DNA of 33,762 nt from Candidatus Sulfopaludibacter sp. SbA4. GTDB lineage: Bacteria; Acidobacteriota; Terriglobia; Bryobacterales; Bryobacteraceae. Below the pieces are notes generated by a model, which saw only the letters and a list, made by a program, of their open reading frames with translations, ran no database searches and had not been told where the DNA came from. Where the stretch lies: positions 1 to 33,762 of the forward strand of contig OMOG01000276.1 of NCBI GenBank assembly GCA_900290305.1, in the 5' to 3' direction. The position numbers were made by a program, and so were the translations under genes. Below, piece by piece: positions 30,446-33,762 of this stretch. Position 1 is the first letter of the stretch. Each line of letters begins with the position of its first letter.

Positions 30446-32650
30446 ATGCGGATTCCTACTTCGGTTCTGGCGGTAGGGCGTTACGCGGTGGCCATCCTGG
30501 CCGTGTGCGGCTCGGTGGTCTTCGTGAACGCGCAAAAAAGGGCCGGCTTCACGACCCACGACAAGGCCTACTACGCGCCCCAGGCCACCATCGATTTCGT
30601 CCGGCCTGGCCTGACGATCGGTATTGTTTCGGCCAAGATCGCTTCGGACGGTACCATCAGCGTTGACTACAAGCTGACGGACCCCCAAGGGCTCCCCTTG
30701 GATTCGGCGGGCATTCAGACGCCTGGCCCCATATCGCCCAGATTCCTGGTGGCGTACATTCCCAAAGGACAGGAGCAGTTTGTTTCGTACATCACCTCCA
30801 CGGCCACCGCTGTAAAGGGCGGCGCGACCGCTACGCAACCTTCCGGCGATTCGGGAGGCGCCACCCAAACCGTGAATGTCGGGGAATACATTTATACGTA
30901 CAAAAACAAAGCGCCGTCCGGCTTCGATGCCACCGCAACCCATCGCATAGCGATTTACGGTTCCCGCAACCTGACGGAGTTCGACCTGGGCACCAACTAC
31001 GCCACCGGCACCTTCGATTTTGTGCCGGCCGGCGGGACCCCCACGGCGCGCGACGTCGTGCGCGACGCGGATTGCAACAAGTGCCACGATGCCCTCGCCT
31101 TCCACGGCGGGTCGCGCGTCGGCGTGGCGATCTGCGTCATGTGCCACCAACCCCAGAACTCCGATCCGAATACCGGCAACAGCCTGGATTTCAAGGTCTT
31201 CATCCACAAGCTCCACAACGGTTCGGCGCTTCCCAGCGTGCAGGCCGGCAATCCCTACCACATTTACGGGTTCAACGGCTATACCGAATACTCATCCGTA
31301 GTATTCCCGTCGGGCACCGCTTCGATTCAGGATGCGCGGAACTGCGCGGCTACCTGCCACAATCCCAAGAACGGCGCCCTGCAGACCAACGCATGGCTCC
31401 AGACCCCCAGCCGCGCGGCATGCGGATCGTGCCACGATGACGTCAACTTCGCCAGCGGCCTGAACCACGTGAACCTGCCGCAGGTCGACGATAACCAATG
31501 CTCGCAGTGCCACATCCCGCAGGGTGAGTTGGAATTCGATGCGTCCATCATGGGCGCGCACGTCATGCCCACGCGATCCGCAACCGCCCCTGGCCTCAAT
31601 TTCACCCTGGTCAAAGTGGTCAACGGCGTTGCCGGAAAGGCGCCGACCGTCACCTTCACCATCCGCGACAACGCCGGCAACGGCCTCGGCATGGCCGATT
31701 TGACCGGCGGCTCCAACCGCCTGGCCCTGGTAATGGCAGGCCCCGCACAGAACCCTGGCTACACCAGCTTCGGCTCGGATGTCACCACTCCCGGTTACGT
31801 CTCGGAGAATCCCGTTCCCTCGGCAAGTTGCAGCCCCGATGGGACCTGCTCCTACACCTTTACGCACTCCGTTCCGGCCAAGGCCACCGGCACCTATGCC
31901 ATCGGCATCGAAGGGCGCCGCGGCCTGACCATTCTGCCCAACACGCAGCAGCAGATGACCACCGAGTACGGCGGCATCAACAAGGTGATCTACTTCTCGG
32001 TGGACGGTTCTCCCGTCGTGCCGCGGCGCACGGTAGTCTCGATCAACAACTGCAACAACTGCCACTCGTTCCTTTCCATGCACGGCGAAAACCGCAATCA
32101 GATCGAGATGTGCGTGCTCTGCCACAATCCCAGCGAGAACGACGCCTCCCAGAGGCCGAGCGCCACGATAAAGGCCCAACAGTCTCTGCCGCCGCAGTCG
32201 GTCAACTTCGCGCTCATGATCCACAAGATCCACACCGGCAACAACATGGCTGTCAATTTCGGCACGGACTACTCGATCGTCGGATTTGGCGGCAGCTTCA
32301 ACGACTTCGGCGCCGCGTTTGCCAACGTCCCGGCTGCGATTACCAACACCGGCGTTCTCTTTCCCACCATGAGCCCCTCTGGCGGCGTCGGCGACACCAC
32401 CAAGTGCTACATGTGCCACGTCAACAACTCCGAACAGGTGTTCCCGATCGGTCTGAACCCGGTCGCCGATACCCAGGGCCTGCTGAACCCGGCCCCGGCC
32501 ACCACCTCGGCCTGCACCGCTTGCCACCAGAACAAGTCGGCCCTGGCCCATGCTGCCTCTCAAACCGATCCCAAGTTCGGTGAGAGTTGCGACGTTTGCC
32601 ACGGCGCCGGCGCGGCCTACGACGTGGATGTGGTGCACGCCGGCCAGTAA
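30446..32650 (+). CDS. OmcA/MtrC-family decaheme c-type cytochrome
   Basis: This 734-residue exported cytochrome resembles the outer-surface electron-transfer proteins MtrC, MtrF and OmcA. Nine CxxCH motifs start at C210, C230, C326, C352, C536, C556, C654, C690 and C715. A tenth motif, CAATCH at C300-H305, is CxxxCH. The hemes fall in two groups of five separated by a beta-rich domain (about 370-530) with a Cys pair CSPDGTC, as in the two-pentaheme layout of MtrC/MtrF. The signal peptide (VLAVGRYAVAILAVCGSVVF, then VNAQ) has Val before its only Cys, so it does not form a normal lipobox. ATG at 30446 follows GGAG at eight bases; a longer GTG frame was rejected. It should accept electrons from the downstream MtrA-like protein. 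Confidence 0.93.
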   Translation: MRIPTSVLAVGRYAVAILAVCGSVVFVNAQKRAGFTTHDKAYYAPQATIDFVRPGLTIGIVSAKIASDGTISVDYKLTDPQGLPLDSAGIQTPGPISPRFLVAYIPKGQEQFVSYITSTATAVKGGATATQPSGDSGGATQTVNVGEYIYTYKNKAPSGFDATATHRIAIYGSRNLTEFDLGTNYATGTFDFVPAGGTPTARDVVRDADCNKCHDALAFHGGSRVGVAICVMCHQPQNSDPNTGNSLDFKVFIHKLHNGSALPSVQAGNPYHIYGFNGYTEYSSVVFPSGTASIQDARNCAATCHNPKNGALQTNAWLQTPSRAACGSCHDDVNFASGLNHVNLPQVDDNQCSQCHIPQGELEFDASIMGAHVMPTRSATAPGLNFTLVKVVNGVAGKAPTVTFTIRDNAGNGLGMADLTGGSNRLALVMAGPAQNPGYTSFGSDVTTPGYVSENPVPSASCSPDGTCSYTFTHSVPAKATGTYAIGIEGRRGLTILPNTQQQMTTEYGGINKVIYFSVDGSPVVPRRTVVSINNCNNCHSFLSMHGENRNQIEMCVLCHNPSENDASQRPSATIKAQQSLPPQSVNFALMIHKIHTGNNMAVNFGTDYSIVGFGGSFNDFGAAFANVPAAITNTGVLFPTMSPSGGVGDTTKCYMCHVNNSEQVFPIGLNPVADTQGLLNPAPATTSACTACHQNKSALAHAASQTDPKFGESCDVCHGAGAAYDVDVVHAGQ

Positions 32651-32670
32651 CCTCAAGGAGACAACCCGTC

Positions 32671-33663
32671 GTGTTTCGGCTGCTGCACAAATCGAGTAGT
32701 AGCACGGGTCCTGCCCGTGTGGCTTGCGTGGCAGCCATGCTGCTCGCGATCAACTCGTGGGGCGCTCCGCCGCAGGAAGCGGCCAAGCCGGGCGCCCCCG
32801 CCCCACCCCCAGCGGACAACAAGCCGGCGGAATTCGTCGGCTCGGCCACCTGCCAGGGGTGCCACGAAGACATCTTCAACGCCTTCCAGAAAAACCCCCA
32901 CCAGATAGTGGAAAAGGACAAGAAACGCGGCTTTGAAAACAACGCCTGCGAGTCCTGCCATGGCCCCGGAAGCAAGCACGCGGAATCCATGAATGCCGCC
33001 GATATCCGGCAGCCCGCCAAGCTCAAGCCCGCGGAGACCGACAAGCTCTGCCTCACCTGCCATCTCAATCAGCCCACCCACGTGGGACGAATCAACGGCG
33101 CTCATGCCAAAAACCAGGTGAGTTGCGTGGCCTGCCACTCCATCCACAAGAACGGACCCAATGGCCTGGTGGCCCGCAAGCTCGCGGACATCAACCAGCT
33201 CTGCGCCGGTTGCCACACCACCCAGTGGGCCAGTTTCCAGCGGCCCTACAAACATCGCCTTCCGGAAGGCGCCATGTCTTGCGTGGATTGCCACAATCCG
33301 CACGGAACCTTGCGGGCGCGCTCCATCCAGACCGCTAACGCCAACGAGCCCGGCTGCTTCAAGTGCCACGGCGACAAGCGCGGACCCTTCACCTTCGAGC
33401 ACGCTCCCGTGCGCCTGGAAGGCTGCGGCGCGTGCCACGAGCCCCACGGCTCGGCCAATCCTCGGATGCTGACCCGCGCGGACGTTCGGTTTGTGTGCCT
33501 GGAATGCCATTCCAATCTGCCGGGGCCCAAGCCGCCGGCCAATGGCACCATCGGCACCGCACCGCCCGGGATTCACGACCTGCGCTCGACGCGCTTCCAG
33601 AACTGTAACGTCTGCCATCAGAAGGTGCATGGCTCGTATGTGAGCCGGGACTTCTTCAAATGA
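32671..33663 (+). CDS. DmsE/MtrA-family periplasmic decaheme cytochrome c
   Basis: This 330-residue protein has ten CxxCH motifs: CQGCH (C61), CESCH, CLTCH, CVACH, CAGCH, CVDCH, CFKCH, CGACH, CLECH and CNVCH. They are evenly spread, as in MtrA, DmsE and PioA. Such proteins insert as a heme wire into an outer-membrane barrel. The signal segment is ARVACVAAMLLAINSWGA, followed by a Pro/Ala-rich linker. GTG at 32671 has AAGGAG ten bases upstream. The longer frame inside the previous gene is rejected. The stop overlaps the next ATG (ATGA). It lies 20 bp after the MtrC-like gene and must belong to the same transcript. Confidence 0.94.
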   Translation: MFRLLHKSSSSTGPARVACVAAMLLAINSWGAPPQEAAKPGAPAPPPADNKPAEFVGSATCQGCHEDIFNAFQKNPHQIVEKDKKRGFENNACESCHGPGSKHAESMNAADIRQPAKLKPAETDKLCLTCHLNQPTHVGRINGAHAKNQVSCVACHSIHKNGPNGLVARKLADINQLCAGCHTTQWASFQRPYKHRLPEGAMSCVDCHNPHGTLRARSIQTANANEPGCFKCHGDKRGPFTFEHAPVRLEGCGACHEPHGSANPRMLTRADVRFVCLECHSNLPGPKPPANGTIGTAPPGIHDLRSTRFQNCNVCHQKVHGSYVSRDFFK

Positions 33664-33762
33664 GATTCCTACTGGCTTTGATGCTCATCGGTGGTGCGGG
33701 CGCTCAGGCCCAGACCCCACCCCCCACTCCGGCCAGCCCCGCCGGCGAGCAGGCCACACAAC
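33660..33762 (+). CDS. Exported protein, 5' end only; probable MtrB/PioB-type barrel
   Basis: Only 34 codons are in the window. ATG overlaps the previous stop. The signal peptide MRFLLALMLIGGAGAQAQ is followed by a Pro/Ala-rich segment. In known electron conduits the MtrA-type cytochrome gene is followed by the MtrB/PioB outer-membrane porin, so that is the expected identity from position. The visible residues alone do not prove it. Confidence 0.5.
   Translation, partial: MRFLLALMLIGGAGAQAQTPPPTPASPAGEQATQ

Overview
The window looks like chromosome of an Acidobacteriota bacterium, most like the Solibacter/Bryobacter group. This is inferred from the high G+C, a Ser/Thr kinase fused to a TolB/PD40-type propeller, small secreted proteins with a WTD...SPWA motif, heptamer tandem repeats and palindromic intergenic repeats. 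No rRNA, intact tRNA, CRISPR array, phage gene or transposase gene was seen.

Layout. 1-3453: two overlapping paralogous SEC-C zinc-motif proteins. 3457-4953: a convergent POT-family peptide transporter. 5039-7299 (minus): an ECF sigma factor, its zinc-binding membrane anti-sigma factor and a secreted protein, tightly packed. 7540-8807: a PHP-domain hydrolase coupled to a DUF2062-like gene that stops abruptly. 8852-17144: what looks like an acquired accessory block, with DoxX, an NTF2-like protein, an NAD(P)H/FMN reductase, an SDR with His at the catalytic Tyr position, and a complete RND efflux operon. It is bounded by the truncated gene on the left and a tRNA-Gly 3'-end fragment (17181-17209) on the right. 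17508-18164: a toxin-antitoxin pair (ribbon-helix-helix-like plus PIN). 18557-21301 (minus): a kinase-propeller receptor. 21882-24016 (minus): a heme/copper monooxygenase-like protein and an Ig-like secreted partner. 24679-26715: a PQQ-type periplasmic dehydrogenase. 26636-27606 (minus): a decayed toxin-antitoxin-like cassette. 27658-29166 (minus): a secreted amidohydrolase. 29539-30105: a small secreted protein. 30446 to the end: an extracellular-electron-transfer cluster consisting of an OmcA/MtrC-like decaheme cytochrome, a DmsE/MtrA-like decaheme cytochrome, and the first codons of a third exported protein in the position of an MtrB/PioB barrel.

Two observations stand out. First, two non-autonomous elements (21364-21548 and 24201-24398) share the terminal inverted repeat GGGTGCTTAACC, and each is flanked by a perfect 9-bp target duplication (CCGGAGACC and TGCGGTAAG). 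Their interiors are different palindromic modules, which suggests a MITE family that packages the genome's dispersed palindromes. Second, the decaheme-decaheme-barrel order suggests a trans-outer-membrane electron conduit. In it the outer cytochrome appears to have a plain Sec signal rather than a lipobox, and one of its ten hemes uses a CxxxCH motif. Several gene starts were moved from the longest reading frame, notably the kinase, whose longest frame runs into one of the MITEs.
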